Origin: Kolteria novifilia
GTDB lineage: Bacteria > Planctomycetota > Planctomycetia > Kolteriales > Kolteriaceae
Assembly: GCA_007748055.1 (NCBI GenBank)
Contig: CP036279.1
Location: forward strand, 5,084,001-5,148,000
DNA: 64,000 nt
Direction of reading: 5' to 3'
A program made the translations under genes and the position numbers. The notes beneath the pieces are model-generated. The model was given only the letters and a program-made list of their open reading frames with translations. It was not told where the DNA came from and did no database searches. This document shows positions 8,570 to 18,452 of this stretch, piece after piece; positions within the stretch are counted from its first letter, which is position 1, and each line of letters starts with the position of its first letter.

Positions 8570-9361
8570 CTAGCGTGCCGTCCAACCACCATCGACGACG
8601 AGCATGCTCCCCGTCGTATAGCTGGCGGCGTCGCTGGCCAAGTAGATCGCCGCTCCCTGAATCTCCTCCAACCGCCCCCAGCGATTGAGCGCGACGGCCC
8701 CGACGATAAACTTCTTCGCCTCCTCGGAATCGGCGATCGGCTCGTTCATCGGCGTGAGAAAAGGTCCGGGGCAAATGGCATTGACCACGATGCCGTCCTC
8801 GGCCAACTCGAGCGCGAGCGCGCGGGTCAGTTGGACGACAGCACCCTTGCTCGTCGCGTAAGGCGTTCGATTGGCGAGCCCCACCAACCCCAAGGTGCTC
8901 GCGAGGTTGATGATCCTGCCGTGCCCGGACTTCTTCAGATGTGGTAACGCCGCTCGGCACGTCAGCCAGATGCCGTCGACGTTGATCTGTTGGACCTGAC
9001 GAAACTCGTCGAGGGATAGCTCGTCGATCGGCCCACGGATGTTGATCCCCGCGTTGTTGATCAGGATATCCAGCCGCCCGAATCGCTCGTCGACGCGCTG
9101 GACGAGTTGCTCCACTTCCTCGGGACTAGAAACGTCCGCACGGAGGCCCATCGTGTCCACCCCGTGGCGTTGGGCAATCTCCTTGGCCGCCGCTTCGGCT
9201 TCGTCCAGATGACGGCTGATTAGCGCGACCTTGGCTCCCGCGGACGCGAGCCCATCGGCCATCGCCTGCCCCAACCCTTTCGAGCCCCCCGTGACCAGGG
9301 CGACTCGGTCGGTCAACTTGAAGAGATCGATGCCCGGAAGCGAACGGATTGAATGACTCAC
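8570..9361 (-). CDS. SDR-family NAD(P)-dependent oxidoreductase
   Basis: A classical short-chain dehydrogenase of 263 residues: cofactor motif TGGSKGLG (24-31), NNAG (102-105), catalytic triad Ser155, Tyr168 and Lys172 (YATSK), and the PGPFLTPM loop. The overall texture resembles gluconate 5-dehydrogenase/KduD-type sugar-acid dehydrogenases, which is an inference. GTG start at 9361 with TGGAG about 8 nt upstream. It is 117 bp upstream of the Gfo/Idh gene on the same strand. Confidence 0.92.
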   Translation of the reverse strand: MSHSIRSLPGIDLFKLTDRVALVTGGSKGLGQAMADGLASAGAKVALISRHLDEAEAAAKEIAQRHGVDTMGLRADVSSPEEVEQLVQRVDERFGRLDILINNAGINIRGPIDELSLDEFRQVQQINVDGIWLTCRAALPHLKKSGHGRIINLASTLGLVGLANRTPYATSKGAVVQLTRALALELAEDGIVVNAICPGPFLTPMNEPIADSEEAKKFIVGAVALNRWGRLEEIQGAAIYLASDAASYTTGSMLVVDGGWTAR

Positions 9362-9571
9362 TGCGGCTCCAATGTTTGGTGGTTCGTGATGGTTCGACCG
9401 ACAACGAATCGTTCTCGGTGATCAAGATCGCGACAGAGGTCGCCGAGTGGCCGTGAATTCCAATCGTCTCGATTGGGCCGGCTGGCTCGCAATCACATGG
9501 AGAGTCCAGGGCCGAACGCGAGGGGCCCAAGAAAGCGCGGCGACGTGGTGCCGATGCGGCAACCGTCGCCA

Positions 9572-10258
9572 TCAGTTCGCGTCGCTTGCCACGGCGGGGC
9601 TCTTCGTCAAATAGGGCTCAACGAGTTCGTCCCAGAGATCATAGCCCGTGGGACTCAGGTGCAGCCCATCCTTTGCGAAGAGTTCCGGACGGGGGTGCCC
9701 CTCCTTGTCGAGCATCGGCTTGAAGATGTCGAGGTACTCGAAGTAGTCCTTGCCGTTGGCCTGCCGCATCACCAGCTTGTTGGCGGCGCTCACCTTGTCG
9801 ACCAAGTTCCACCGTTTGATGGAGGGCTTGATCGCGACGAAGACGATCGTCGTCTTCGGCAGCGCGGCGTGAACCTTCTCGACCAGCGTCTCCACGTTCT
9901 CCGCGATCTTCTCCGGGGTCACGCCGGCCGCGACATCGTTGTCACCCGCGTAGATCACCACCACGCTCGGCTCATACGGCAGGATGACGCGATCGGCATA
10001 GCGCAGCGAGTCGCTGACTTGCGAACCACCAAAGCCGCGATTGATCACCTTGTACCCCGGAAACGACTCGTCCAAGGGCCAGCGAACGATACTGGAACTA
10101 CCGACGAAGAGATTGGCTCCCTTGGGAGGCGGCTCCGCGCGGTCCGCCTTTTCGAACTTCTGGATCGCCGGCTCCCAACGATCCTGCTTCGCCTCCTTCG
10201 CGGTCTGCGTCGCATTCGGCTGGCCAACGAGAAACATGGTGACGGCGAACGAGAACAA
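9572..10258 (-). CDS. Secreted SGNH/GDSL-like hydrolase
   Basis: A lipase/acylhydrolase-like protein with block I as VGSSSIVRW (catalytic Ser of the G-x-S turn, about residue 55 from TTG 10258), block II RGFGGS, block III GDND (Asn107), and block V DGLHLS with the Asp197/His200 pair. The Asp of GDSL is Ser here. The start is unresolved: the frame stays open upstream of 10258 and encodes a good signal peptide (RHHLQRQGGLAIAALFSF), but I see no ATG, GTG or TTG in frame before it. An ATG at 10320 is in another frame, so either an unusual start or a small frameshift is possible. It may deacetylate a glycan. Confidence 0.8.
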   Translation of the reverse strand: MFSFAVTMFLVGQPNATQTAKEAKQDRWEPAIQKFEKADRAEPPPKGANLFVGSSSIVRWPLDESFPGYKVINRGFGGSQVSDSLRYADRVILPYEPSVVVIYAGDNDVAAGVTPEKIAENVETLVEKVHAALPKTTIVFVAIKPSIKRWNLVDKVSAANKLVMRQANGKDYFEYLDIFKPMLDKEGHPRPELFAKDGLHLSPTGYDLWDELVEPYLTKSPAVASDAN

Positions 10259-10369
10259 GGCAGCGATGGCAAGACCTCCCTGTCGCTGAAGGTGATGGCG
10301 GAACCGCGAAGACGATCCATGTTTTAGGGGAAGAGGTGTCGAGAGGACAACACGCGCGATCGGGGATGA

Positions 10370-10837
10370 TTAGTCGACCAGGGCGAAGGTGAGCTCGTTG
10401 GTCTCTCCCGGAACGACGGTCGCCGTTAACTGCGACTCCTCGGCGTTGCCGTATCGTTCGGGAATCATGGACTTCCCAGGAATGACGCCGCCGTCGTCGG
10501 TCATCCCTGGTGGCTCGGCCCATGACTGAATCGCGACGACATACTCGCCCGGGGGAACTCCGTCGACGCCCTTGAAGACCTGAAGAGTGAACCGCCCGCT
10601 AGAACCGATTTTGCCCGTCGCCACGTTGCCACTACCGCTGGCTGCCGTCGGCATGAAACTGATGATGCCGGAAGTGAGCGGCTCCCCCTTGTAGGTAACG
10701 GTTCCTCGAACGGGGGCCAGCTCGATATCGACCGTGGGACGGCTCGAACATCCAAGGAATCCAGCGCAAAGAAGCGGAAGAACCGCCAGGACACCGGGTC
10801 GACCAGAGCGCCCAAGGCGCGAGAAATGGTGGTTCAC
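10370..10837 (-). CDS. Small lipoprotein with carboxypeptidase-regulatory-like domain
   Basis: 155 residues from GTG 10837 with AGGATGAG upstream. A signal peptide ends in a lipobox (LCAGFLGC), then a single Ig-like module typical of planctomycete small secreted proteins (VRGTVTYKGEPLTSG near its start; GRFTL and PPGEYVVAI further on). Predicted to be anchored to a membrane and exported. It lies 26 bp after the DUF1559 gene, a pairing repeated at 36-37 kb. Function unknown. Confidence 0.8.
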   Translation of the reverse strand: MNHHFSRLGRSGRPGVLAVLPLLCAGFLGCSSRPTVDIELAPVRGTVTYKGEPLTSGIISFMPTAASGSGNVATGKIGSSGRFTLQVFKGVDGVPPGEYVVAIQSWAEPPGMTDDGGVIPGKSMIPERYGNAEESQLTATVVPGETNELTFALVD

Positions 10838-10863
10838 TCGCTCATCCTCTTCCAAGGAAAGTG

Positions 10864-11844
10864 CTACGGCGCCTCGACGATATTCCCGTCGTTCCTGTCA
10901 CCGAGCAAACAGTAGACATTGAAGTCGATCGCATCGGAGATGAACTTCACCGAGGAATCGGCCATGACGAAGTGCCCCCCGCCGGGGTGGTGGCTCGAGA
11001 AACCAGCGTTCTGGCGATAGAGAGAGGTGTTCCCTGGGTCCGCGGAAGGGGAATTGAGTCGCTGCGCCATGTACGCCGCGGGGAAGATCGTCGAGAAGGC
11101 CCCTCCGTGCCGGGTCAGCTCGGCGTTGCGTTCCCCAAGGAGAAACGTCTTGCTGAGTCCATCGCTCACGTCGGCGTTTCGAATCCGCGAGATTCCCCGC
11201 AGCGCGAAGATACCGGGTTGGTCGCTGTTGTACTCGTGCGAGCACTGCCAAATGTTCGCGGTCGTGCTGCAAAACGAGTTGAGCGAAGGGCAGTCGGGCG
11301 TCGTATTGTCCGGCCGCGAGGTTCCCGCCGAAACGACGTAGTGAAGCCCCTGCTGCTCCGTTGGACCGCAGCAGTAGACCGCATTGTCCACCGTTGTCGT
11401 CGAGTCGGCGTAGGGATTGCTCGGGCAGGTGATGAAGGAGAACTTCTGGCTGGTGAGCAGTTGGGCGTTCCCTGTCTGGGAATTGTTCTGATCGAAGTCA
11501 ATTCGGTCGAAAACTTGCTGTTTTTCGACGTAGGGAAGGATGAATTCGACCCAATTGTGCGCTCGATTGTTCGGAATGGGGACTGCCGACGCGGGACAAG
11601 TCGCGTTGGAGCTTCCGGTCGCCCACGTGCTGGTAAACGGATAGACGCCGTGACTCTCGACGTAGTTCTGCATCGCGATGCCGAGCTGGCGCATCCGACT
11701 GGAGCACTGGGTGCGCCGAGCCGATTCGCGCGCCTGCTGCACCGCGGGCAAGAGGAGCGCGACGAGAACTCCAATGATCGCGATCACCACCAAGAGTTCC
11801 ACCAAAGTGAACCCCAGTCCGTTCGTCGTTCGCCGCATCCTCAT
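10864..11844 (-). CDS. DUF1559 pilin-like protein (first of three)
   Basis: 326 residues from ATG 11844, which has GGGGGGAA 8 nt upstream; the frame itself opens earlier. The N-terminus is a type IV pilin-like class III signal (GLGFTLVELLVVIAIIGV, then LLLPAVQQARESARR). The C-terminus has the family motif around HHPGGGHFVMADSSVKF, where the usual H-x9-DG reads H-x9-DS, and the ending LGDRNDGN. These proteins are abundant in planctomycetes and presumed to be exported pseudopilins. It is followed by a lipoprotein gene. Confidence 0.92.
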   Translation of the reverse strand: MRMRRTTNGLGFTLVELLVVIAIIGVLVALLLPAVQQARESARRTQCSSRMRQLGIAMQNYVESHGVYPFTSTWATGSSNATCPASAVPIPNNRAHNWVEFILPYVEKQQVFDRIDFDQNNSQTGNAQLLTSQKFSFITCPSNPYADSTTTVDNAVYCCGPTEQQGLHYVVSAGTSRPDNTTPDCPSLNSFCSTTANIWQCSHEYNSDQPGIFALRGISRIRNADVSDGLSKTFLLGERNAELTRHGGAFSTIFPAAYMAQRLNSPSADPGNTSLYRQNAGFSSHHPGGGHFVMADSSVKFISDAIDFNVYCLLGDRNDGNIVEAP

Positions 11845-12171
11845 CGTCGATTCCCCCCAGTTCAATCGGCTCCAAACGGACTCGGCCGACGTGCCCCCCA
11901 CGTCGGCCGACAAACGATTCATCGCCAACGACGGCACCCGTCGACGCTTCGCCATCGCCAATCCAGACCATCCGCACGGAAGTGCTCTGGCTGTCGGTCA
12001 TTGAGTCGTTCGAGAAGAAGGGAAGCCGGCCCATCAACTTCCCCGTACCTTAGAAAGATAAAGCATCGATCAACATTCGACCAATGCAATTCTCGACGCA
12101 AATCTCACGACGCTGAAGTGAGCCCTTCAACGCGAGAATGGAGTCCCACCATCAGCTCACGATCAAGTTCC
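11845..12171. other. Divergent intergenic region
   Basis: 327 bases between the divergently transcribed DUF1559 and rlmKL genes. The part around 12040-12100 is AT-rich for this genome and is the likely promoter zone. No gene is supported, although the rlmKL frame happens to stay open through it. Confidence 0.5.
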
Positions 12172-14367
12172 ATGGAAACCACTCGAGCGTCGCTACCCAT
12201 TCACGTTCGAACGCTCACCGGTCTGGAGCCGGTCCTCGCGAAGGAACTCGCCACCGTCGGCGCCCGCGATCTCTCGGTCCACAACCGGCTCGTCCGTTGC
12301 ACCGGGGACCGGGAAATCCTTTACCAGGCGAACCTTTGGTGCCGTACCGCGATCCGGGTTCTGCAACCGATTCACACCTTTCGCACCACCGACGAGAGCT
12401 CCCTCTACGATGGATTCCGCGAGGTCGACTGGCGGGACCACCTCGTCGAGGAAGCGACACTCGCTGTCGACGCGATTGTCCACAACAGTTTCTGCACCCA
12501 CTCGCTCTACGCCGCCCAGCTCGCCAAGGACGCGATCGTCGACCAATTCCGCGATCGTTCGGGGAACAGACCGAGCGTCGATCTCAAGAACCCGACCCTC
12601 CGCATCGGGCTCTATCTGGTCAACAACGAAGCGACCATCTACCTCGATGCGTCGGGCGAATCGCTCCACAAGCGTGGCTACCGACTGGCGACCTCCGAAG
12701 CCCCGCTCAACGAGGTCCTCGCCGCCGGCATCGTCGCGCTGTCCGAATGGCAACCTCCCGCCAACTTCGTCGACCTCATGTGCGGATCGGGAACCTTCCT
12801 GATCGAGGCCGCGCTCCAGGCACGCAACATCGCGCCGGGGCTTTCACGGTCCTCCTTCGGATTTGAACGCTGGCCCAACCACGACGTCGCGCTTTGGAAG
12901 CGGATCAAGGAGGAGGCTCGCGACGCGATTCGGCCCTCCTGCGACGCCATGCTCCTCGGGCGCGACCGCGACGCAGAGATGATCCAGCGGGCTCGGAGCA
13001 ACGCCCTTCGGGCCGGGGTCGACGACGACATCCGTTTCGAAGTCGCGGATCTTCACGACGCCAGCGCCCCCCGTTCGCGTCCCGACGGCCCCCCGGGGAT
13101 CGTCGTGATGAACCCACCCTACGACGAGCGGCTCAAAATCGCCCGGGCATCGGCCCTCTACCGCCGGATCGGCGACGTGCTTAAACAGGGCTTCGGAGGT
13201 GATGTCGCGTTCCTCCTGACCGGGAATCTCGAAGCCGCCAAGCACGTCGGCCTGCGAACTTCCAAACGAGTCGTCCTCTACAACGGGCCGATCGAGTGCC
13301 GGCTTCTCCGCTATGAATTGCGAGCCCCGAAGAGAAAGGAGCCGCCCGAGCCGATCCAAGCGACCGACGACGCCGGCGACGCGCCGAAGCCTCCTCGCGT
13401 GATCGATCGCTGGCAGCCGCAGCTCGAGATGTTCGCCAACCGTCTGCGGAAGATGGCGAAACACTGGGGAAAGTGGGCTCGCCGACAGGGCATCACGTGC
13501 TACCGCGTCTACGACCGCGATCTTCCGGAGACACCGCTCGCGATCGACCTCTACGATGGTCGCGTCCACGTCTCGGAGTTCGAACGTCCCCACGACCGCT
13601 CTGACTTCGAGCAGGATCGTTGGCTCGACCAGATCCTCGAACTGATCGCCTCGGTCTTCGACGTCGCCAGCGACAAGATCTTCGTCAAGGAGCGTCAACG
13701 CCAACGCGGCAGCAGTCAGTACCGTCGTCAGGCCGAAACGGGCAACACCTTCATCGTCACGGAGAACGACCTCCGCTTTCGCGTCAATCTCACCGACTAT
13801 CTCGACACGGGGCTCTTTCTCGATCACCGCGAGGCACGGAAGATGATCCGTGAGCGATCAAGCGACTGCCGGGTGCTCAACCTCTTCGGCTACACCGGCT
13901 CGTTCACGGTCTACGCGGCCGCCGGCGGAGCGCGAACCACGACGACGGTCGACCTTTCGGAAACCTACCTCCGCTGGGCGAAAGAGAACCTCGTCGCCAA
14001 TGGGCTCGAAGGGGATCGGCACCAGTTTGTGCGCGACGACGCGATGGGATTCCTAGGGGGACTCGCTCGGCGCGAGCGACAGATCTACGACCTGATCGTC
14101 GTCGACCCGCCCACCTTCTCCAACAGCAAGAGGGCGCGGACCGACTTCGACATCCGCCGCGATCATCCAGAACTGCTGAACTTGGCGCTCGAGCGGCTCC
14201 AGTCTTCCGGAGCGGTCTTCTTCTCGACCAACTGCCGCAAATTCCAGCTCGATGAAGCCAGCATCCAGGCGACGGGCATTCGCGAAATCACCGGCCAAAC
14301 CGTCCCGCCCGACTTCCAGCGAAAACGCCCCCACCGAAGTTGGTGGATCACCAAGAACGTCACCTGA
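12172..14367 (+). CDS. rlmL: Bifunctional 23S rRNA m2G2445/m7G2069 methyltransferase RlmKL
   Basis: 731 residues, close to the E. coli fusion enzyme (about 700). An N-terminal ferredoxin-like/THUMP region begins VRTLTGLEPVLAKEL. Next comes the RlmL N2-guanine methyltransferase with SAM motif DLMCGSGTFLIEA and motif IV NPPYDERL (Asn314 onward). The C-terminal RlmK half has NLFGYTGSFTVYAA and VDPPTFSNSK (from residue 644). It modifies two guanines of 23S rRNA in the large subunit. The frame is open far upstream, but ATG 12172 starts the conserved protein directly. No operon partners. Confidence 0.93.
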   Translation: METTRASLPIHVRTLTGLEPVLAKELATVGARDLSVHNRLVRCTGDREILYQANLWCRTAIRVLQPIHTFRTTDESSLYDGFREVDWRDHLVEEATLAVDAIVHNSFCTHSLYAAQLAKDAIVDQFRDRSGNRPSVDLKNPTLRIGLYLVNNEATIYLDASGESLHKRGYRLATSEAPLNEVLAAGIVALSEWQPPANFVDLMCGSGTFLIEAALQARNIAPGLSRSSFGFERWPNHDVALWKRIKEEARDAIRPSCDAMLLGRDRDAEMIQRARSNALRAGVDDDIRFEVADLHDASAPRSRPDGPPGIVVMNPPYDERLKIARASALYRRIGDVLKQGFGGDVAFLLTGNLEAAKHVGLRTSKRVVLYNGPIECRLLRYELRAPKRKEPPEPIQATDDAGDAPKPPRVIDRWQPQLEMFANRLRKMAKHWGKWARRQGITCYRVYDRDLPETPLAIDLYDGRVHVSEFERPHDRSDFEQDRWLDQILELIASVFDVASDKIFVKERQRQRGSSQYRRQAETGNTFIVTENDLRFRVNLTDYLDTGLFLDHREARKMIRERSSDCRVLNLFGYTGSFTVYAAAGGARTTTTVDLSETYLRWAKENLVANGLEGDRHQFVRDDAMGFLGGLARRERQIYDLIVVDPPTFSNSKRARTDFDIRRDHPELLNLALERLQSSGAVFFSTNCRKFQLDEASIQATGIREITGQTVPPDFQRKRPHRSWWITKNVT

Positions 14368-14418
14368 TCACGGCAGCCTTCGAGGATCTTCGGTCGCCTG
14401 GCGTCCGTCGACGCGTGG

Positions 14419-15588
14419 TCACTCGCCGATCGTGGGAAAGTGGACGACCGAGAGCTGCATCGGCAGTTCGTCGACGCACGCTCTCGGCTCGGGGAGTGCG
14501 TTAACCGGAACCACGCCGCCCTCGTCTTCCATCTTGTTGTAAGTGTCGATACTGGGAACGATCCCCGTCACCTCGAAGGCGTCGATCACGTAGGGAATCC
14601 CGTTGGATCCCAACGCGGACGGCCTCGACATGACGTGAAAGTGAAGGTGCGGCGCGCTCGTGTTTCCGGTGTTGCCTACCTGGGCGATCACCTCGCCACG
14701 CTTGACCCGCTGGCCCGACTTGACCCTCAAGCTCCCGGGCTTGAGGTGAGCGTAGAGAGCGAACGGACCGTTGGCAAGCTTGAGAATGATGTGGTTGCCG
14801 TCGATCTCCTCGGGAGGCAGTTTGCCAGGTAGCCCACCCGGAACCTGGTTCTGGAACTCGTCGACCGCGGCCACCACTTCCGCGTCGGCGACGGCGAAGA
14901 CTCGCTTGCCATAGCAGGAATAGCTCTCGACCTTCTGGAGGTCGCCACTCGATGTCCGGTGCTGATCGTTGAGCTGTTCCCAGTCGATCGCGAACCGTTG
15001 AGCGAGATAGAGGTGTCCATTGAGCCCCATCAACGCCCGACGATGAGTCAGTGATTCGCAACAACTATCGACCGCGACCCAACGTTCCCCTTCGAGCGGA
15101 GGCCCGAGCGTGATCACGTCATCGGAAACCTCGCTCTCGCCCCCCTTCTCCGTGATCGTTCCCTTCTCCGATCCAATGGTCAACTCGTGCTCGATCTGCT
15201 TGGGAACACTGCCGGGAGCGAATGACAAGTGCATCCATACCACCGCCATCTGATGAGCTCCGATCACCGATACGGGATCGCGACCACCGAGCAGCGACGT
15301 GATGGCGGCAAGCTTCTCGCCGACGTAGGTCGCGATCTCTTTCCCGTCTCCCGTCAACACCGCCAACCGTTCGAGGTTGCACGTGATCGGACTCGCGTTG
15401 GCCAGTTTCAGTTCGTAGACGACATGGAATCGACCATCGGACCCCTTCACCGCGATCGGCGGCTTCATCACCTTCATCGCCACGGGAGTGAATTGGATCG
15501 ACTCCTCACTCGACTCGCCCCGAGACATCGACGCGCCTATCCCCAGAGTCAGGAGCCCGGCGGCGATAGGCAACACGTTGCAGTTCAT
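14419..15588 (-). CDS. Secreted M23-family metallopeptidase
   Basis: 389 residues with a signal peptide (LPIAAGLLTLGIGASMSRG) and a unique N-terminal beta-rich domain of about 170 residues. The LytM fold follows: GHLYLAQRFAIDW supplies the first zinc ligands and APHLHFHV the HxH motif, with a glycine-rich GNTGNTS between. The intact zinc residues suggest an active endopeptidase acting on a peptide cross-link, possibly peptidoglycan, outside the cytoplasm. ATG with GTGAGGAC upstream. Single gene, converging on rlmKL. Confidence 0.88.
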   Translation of the reverse strand: MNCNVLPIAAGLLTLGIGASMSRGESSEESIQFTPVAMKVMKPPIAVKGSDGRFHVVYELKLANASPITCNLERLAVLTGDGKEIATYVGEKLAAITSLLGGRDPVSVIGAHQMAVVWMHLSFAPGSVPKQIEHELTIGSEKGTITEKGGESEVSDDVITLGPPLEGERWVAVDSCCESLTHRRALMGLNGHLYLAQRFAIDWEQLNDQHRTSSGDLQKVESYSCYGKRVFAVADAEVVAAVDEFQNQVPGGLPGKLPPEEIDGNHIILKLANGPFALYAHLKPGSLRVKSGQRVKRGEVIAQVGNTGNTSAPHLHFHVMSRPSALGSNGIPYVIDAFEVTGIVPSIDTYNKMEDEGGVVPVNALPEPRACVDELPMQLSVVHFPTIGE

Positions 15589-15811
15589 CGTTCGTCCTCA
15601 CGTTGACGCTGTTTCGTTCGTCGACTCGATCAGTCGCCTTGATACTAACCCGCGAAGCAAAGGGGAGAAGGGACGATGCGATTGGTTCCCGCGTCGTCAT
15701 GTTCGCCACCGACCATGGCAAGAGACCTCCCGAACGTCCTCGGCGAGTCGCCCCCCCTAACAGGCGTTATGCGATTCGCTGCCGGAATCACCCAACGGGC
15801 AGGTTGAGTTG

Positions 15812-15974
15812 GGAGGCCGTTGATCTAATCGGGCCAAGGCGAGAACAAGGAATCGTGGCCAAGATCAAAGAGTAATAGCGCAGGCGAATCCGTCGATTCG
15901 TCGAGGTTTTCCGACGCCGAGATTGGTCAATAGGACCGTTCGCAGCTGGCGGCGATTGGATCAACGGGCTGCTG
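15812..15974. repeat. TAG-ended dispersed repeat, copy 1
   Basis: About 163 bp that align by eye with 30091-30255. Shared words in order include GGCCGTT, GGGCCAAG, GAACAAGGA, GCAGGCGAATCCGT, GATTCGTCGAG, GAGATTGGTC, ACCGTTCGCAG and GATCAACGG-CTGCT. The ends are imperfect inverted repeats (GGCCGTTGATC at the left, GATCAACGGGCTGCT at the right). No ORF is shared between copies. The right end encodes the last residues and stop of the 46-residue gene at 15927-16067. Confidence 0.75.
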
Positions 15975-16067
15975 GACCGGCTCACTCTCGGTGCCACAAT
16001 ACTGACACTCCGCATCATCCAGAGCGACGAGAGCGTCATCGGCGATATAGCGGAAGATGTTGCCCAT
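15927..16067 (-). CDS. 46-residue CxxC protein following yjbQ
   Basis: A small gene with ATG 4 coding-free bases beyond the local yjbQ terminus; the run GGAGAGTGAGGGGACC just before the ATG provides a strong ribosome site and includes the yjbQ stop. The protein begins MGNIFRYIADDALVAL and has CQYC near residue 21, suggesting a metal-binding knuckle, although only two Cys are close together and a third is near the C-terminus. The last 16 or so residues (from QQPVDPIAA) are encoded by the end of a dispersed repeat, so the original C-terminus may have been replaced. Function unknown. Confidence 0.6.
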   Translation of the reverse strand: MGNIFRYIADDALVALDDAECQYCGTESEPVQQPVDPIAASCERSY

Positions 16068-16074
16068 GGTCCCC

Positions 16075-16497
<423 letters not shown>

Positions 16498-16834
16498 GGG
16501 ATGCCCCCCGGCGTGGTGATCTGTGTCCTGTGTCCTTGAAAACGTCTTCGTCCCAGAGCCGGGGAGATGCCCCAGGCTACGACACGGTCAAGACATGGTA
16601 GGTCAAGACCCGCCCTACGAACTTACTCCCGCAATGGGAACGATGCCCCAGCCGACTCGGAAGACCGTAGGTCAGGCCATTGCCTGACACGAATGGCTGT
16701 CGGCACCCAACGCATTTTGACTGAGGGCCATCATATGGGACCTTGGACTCAGCCCCACCCTACTCCTGAGTTGCTATGCTCAAGGTGGGAGCGGCGTGAT
16801 GCAACGTCGTGGGGGAAGGGCCGGGAGAACGACC
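16498..16834. other. Divergent intergenic region with a short dispersed motif
   Basis: 337 bases between yjbQ and the glycerol-3-phosphate dehydrogenase gene, which diverge. At 16667-16688 it holds GTAGGTCAGGCCATTGCCTGAC, a hairpin (GTCAGGC/GCCTGAC) that recurs at 18409 and in each unit of the 195-bp repeat on the other side of the dehydrogenase. A degraded copy (GTAGGTCAAGACC) lies near 16600. No gene. Confidence 0.6.
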
Positions 16835-18400
16835 ATGGACCGTGAGCGGATGATCGGGGAATTGACCAACGGGTCGTGGGACGTGATCGTCATCGGCGGC
16901 GGTGCGTCGGGACTTGGGGCGGCGGTCGATGCCCAAGCACGCGGGTTTCGCACGCTGCTGCTCGAACAGGCCGACTTCGCCAAGGGGACCTCGAGCCGGA
17001 GCACCAAACTCGTCCACGGCGGCGTCCGCTACCTCAAGCAGGGAGACATCTCGCTCGTCAACGAGGCCCTCTACGAACGCGGCCTGCTCTGCCACAACGC
17101 CGCGCACTTGGTCCACGATCTCGCGTTCGTTGTCCCGATCTACCACTGGTGGCAAGGCCCCTTCTATGGGATCGGCCTGAAGCTCTACGACATGCTCGCG
17201 GGGAAACTCAACATCGCCCACTCGCGGCATCTCGGCCACGAGGAGACCCTGCGGCGAATCCCCAACATCGAACAGAAACACCTTCAAGGGGGCATCATGT
17301 ATCACGATGCCCAGTTCGATGATGCCCGGCTATCGACCACGCTCGCCCGGACCGCGGCCGATCTCGGCGCGACGGTGCTCAACTACGTCCGCGTCGACGA
17401 GTTGATCAAGGACAACGGCATGGTCGCCGGCGTGCGGGCGATCGACACCGAGACCGACACCAGCTACGAACTGCGAAGCAAAGTCGTCATCAACGCGACC
17501 GGGATCTTCGCCGACCGGGTGCGGGCGATGGACGACACCGTCGCCGAGCCGGTGATCTCCCCGAGCCAGGGCGTCCATATCGTCCTCGACAAGTCGTTTC
17601 AGCCGACCGACACCGCGATCATGGTGCCGCAGACCGATGACGGCCGCGTCCTCTTTGTCATTCCGTGGCACGAACGCGTGCTGGTCGGCACGACCGACAC
17701 CGCGATGGAGACCCCCGAACTCGAACCGACCGCGACGAAGCAGGAGGTCGAGTTCATCCTTCGCAACGCCGCACGGTACTTGCAACGAGACCCGAGCGAG
17801 TCGGACATCCTGAGCATTTTTGCCGGGCAACGGCCGCTGGTTCATCCGGGCGGGGCCAAGTCGGCGACCGCGAAGATCTCACGCGAGCATCTGGTGGAGA
17901 TTTCGCCGTCGGGGCTGGTGTCGATCATGGGCGGGAAGTGGACGACCTACCGCCGGATGGCCGAAGACACGATCAATCACGCGATCACGGTAGCCGGCCT
18001 GCCCGATCGTCCGAGCAAGACGAAGGATCTCAAGTTGCACGGCTGGATGAGTCGCGACGACACCGCCCTGCCCCGAGCGGGTCATTTGCAGATGTACGGG
18101 GCCGAGGCCGCCGAGGTGATGACGTTTCTCGAGGAGGGGACACGGAAGGAGCTTCTGCATCCGCGCTTGCCGTACGCGGAGGGGCAAGTGACGTGGGCAG
18201 CTCGGCACGAGTTGGCGCGGACGCTCGAGGATGTCCTCGCGCGGCGGACGCGAAGTCTTCTGCTCGACGCCCGGGCCTCGATCGACGCCGCTCCCCGTGC
18301 GGCGGCGCTCTTGGCGGAAGAGCTCGGTCGCGATCAGGACTGGATCGACGAGCAAGTGACGAGCTACGGCGAGCTGGCCAAGGGATATCTGCCGGGATGA
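16835..18400 (+). CDS. glpD: FAD-dependent glycerol-3-phosphate dehydrogenase
   Basis: 521 residues from ATG 16835 (GGGAG 9 nt upstream). The FAD-binding fold starts VIVIGGGASGLGAA (17-30), followed by the family signature GTSSRSTKLVHGGVRYL (51-67). The C-terminal helical domain ends near LAKGYLPG. It oxidises sn-glycerol 3-phosphate to dihydroxyacetone phosphate and feeds electrons to quinone at the membrane. No glpK or glpF is adjacent, so the gene stands alone. It is flanked on both sides by the GTAGGTCAGGC hairpin motif. Confidence 0.93.
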   Translation: MDRERMIGELTNGSWDVIVIGGGASGLGAAVDAQARGFRTLLLEQADFAKGTSSRSTKLVHGGVRYLKQGDISLVNEALYERGLLCHNAAHLVHDLAFVVPIYHWWQGPFYGIGLKLYDMLAGKLNIAHSRHLGHEETLRRIPNIEQKHLQGGIMYHDAQFDDARLSTTLARTAADLGATVLNYVRVDELIKDNGMVAGVRAIDTETDTSYELRSKVVINATGIFADRVRAMDDTVAEPVISPSQGVHIVLDKSFQPTDTAIMVPQTDDGRVLFVIPWHERVLVGTTDTAMETPELEPTATKQEVEFILRNAARYLQRDPSESDILSIFAGQRPLVHPGGAKSATAKISREHLVEISPSGLVSIMGGKWTTYRRMAEDTINHAITVAGLPDRPSKTKDLKLHGWMSRDDTALPRAGHLQMYGAEAAEVMTFLEEGTRKELLHPRLPYAEGQVTWAARHELARTLEDVLARRTRSLLLDARASIDAAPRAAALLAEELGRDQDWIDEQVTSYGELAKGYLPG

Positions 18401-18452
18401 GTCTCTTCGTAGGTCTTGCCATTGCCTGACGCGAACGGCTTTCCGTCTTCAA

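Noticed and set aside
10861-12171. A continuous open frame joining this stretch to rlmKL, giving a 1168-residue protein
   Set aside because: The part before 12172 is antisense to the DUF1559 gene and has no protein-like character. The rlmKL start at ATG 12172 matches the usual protein length.
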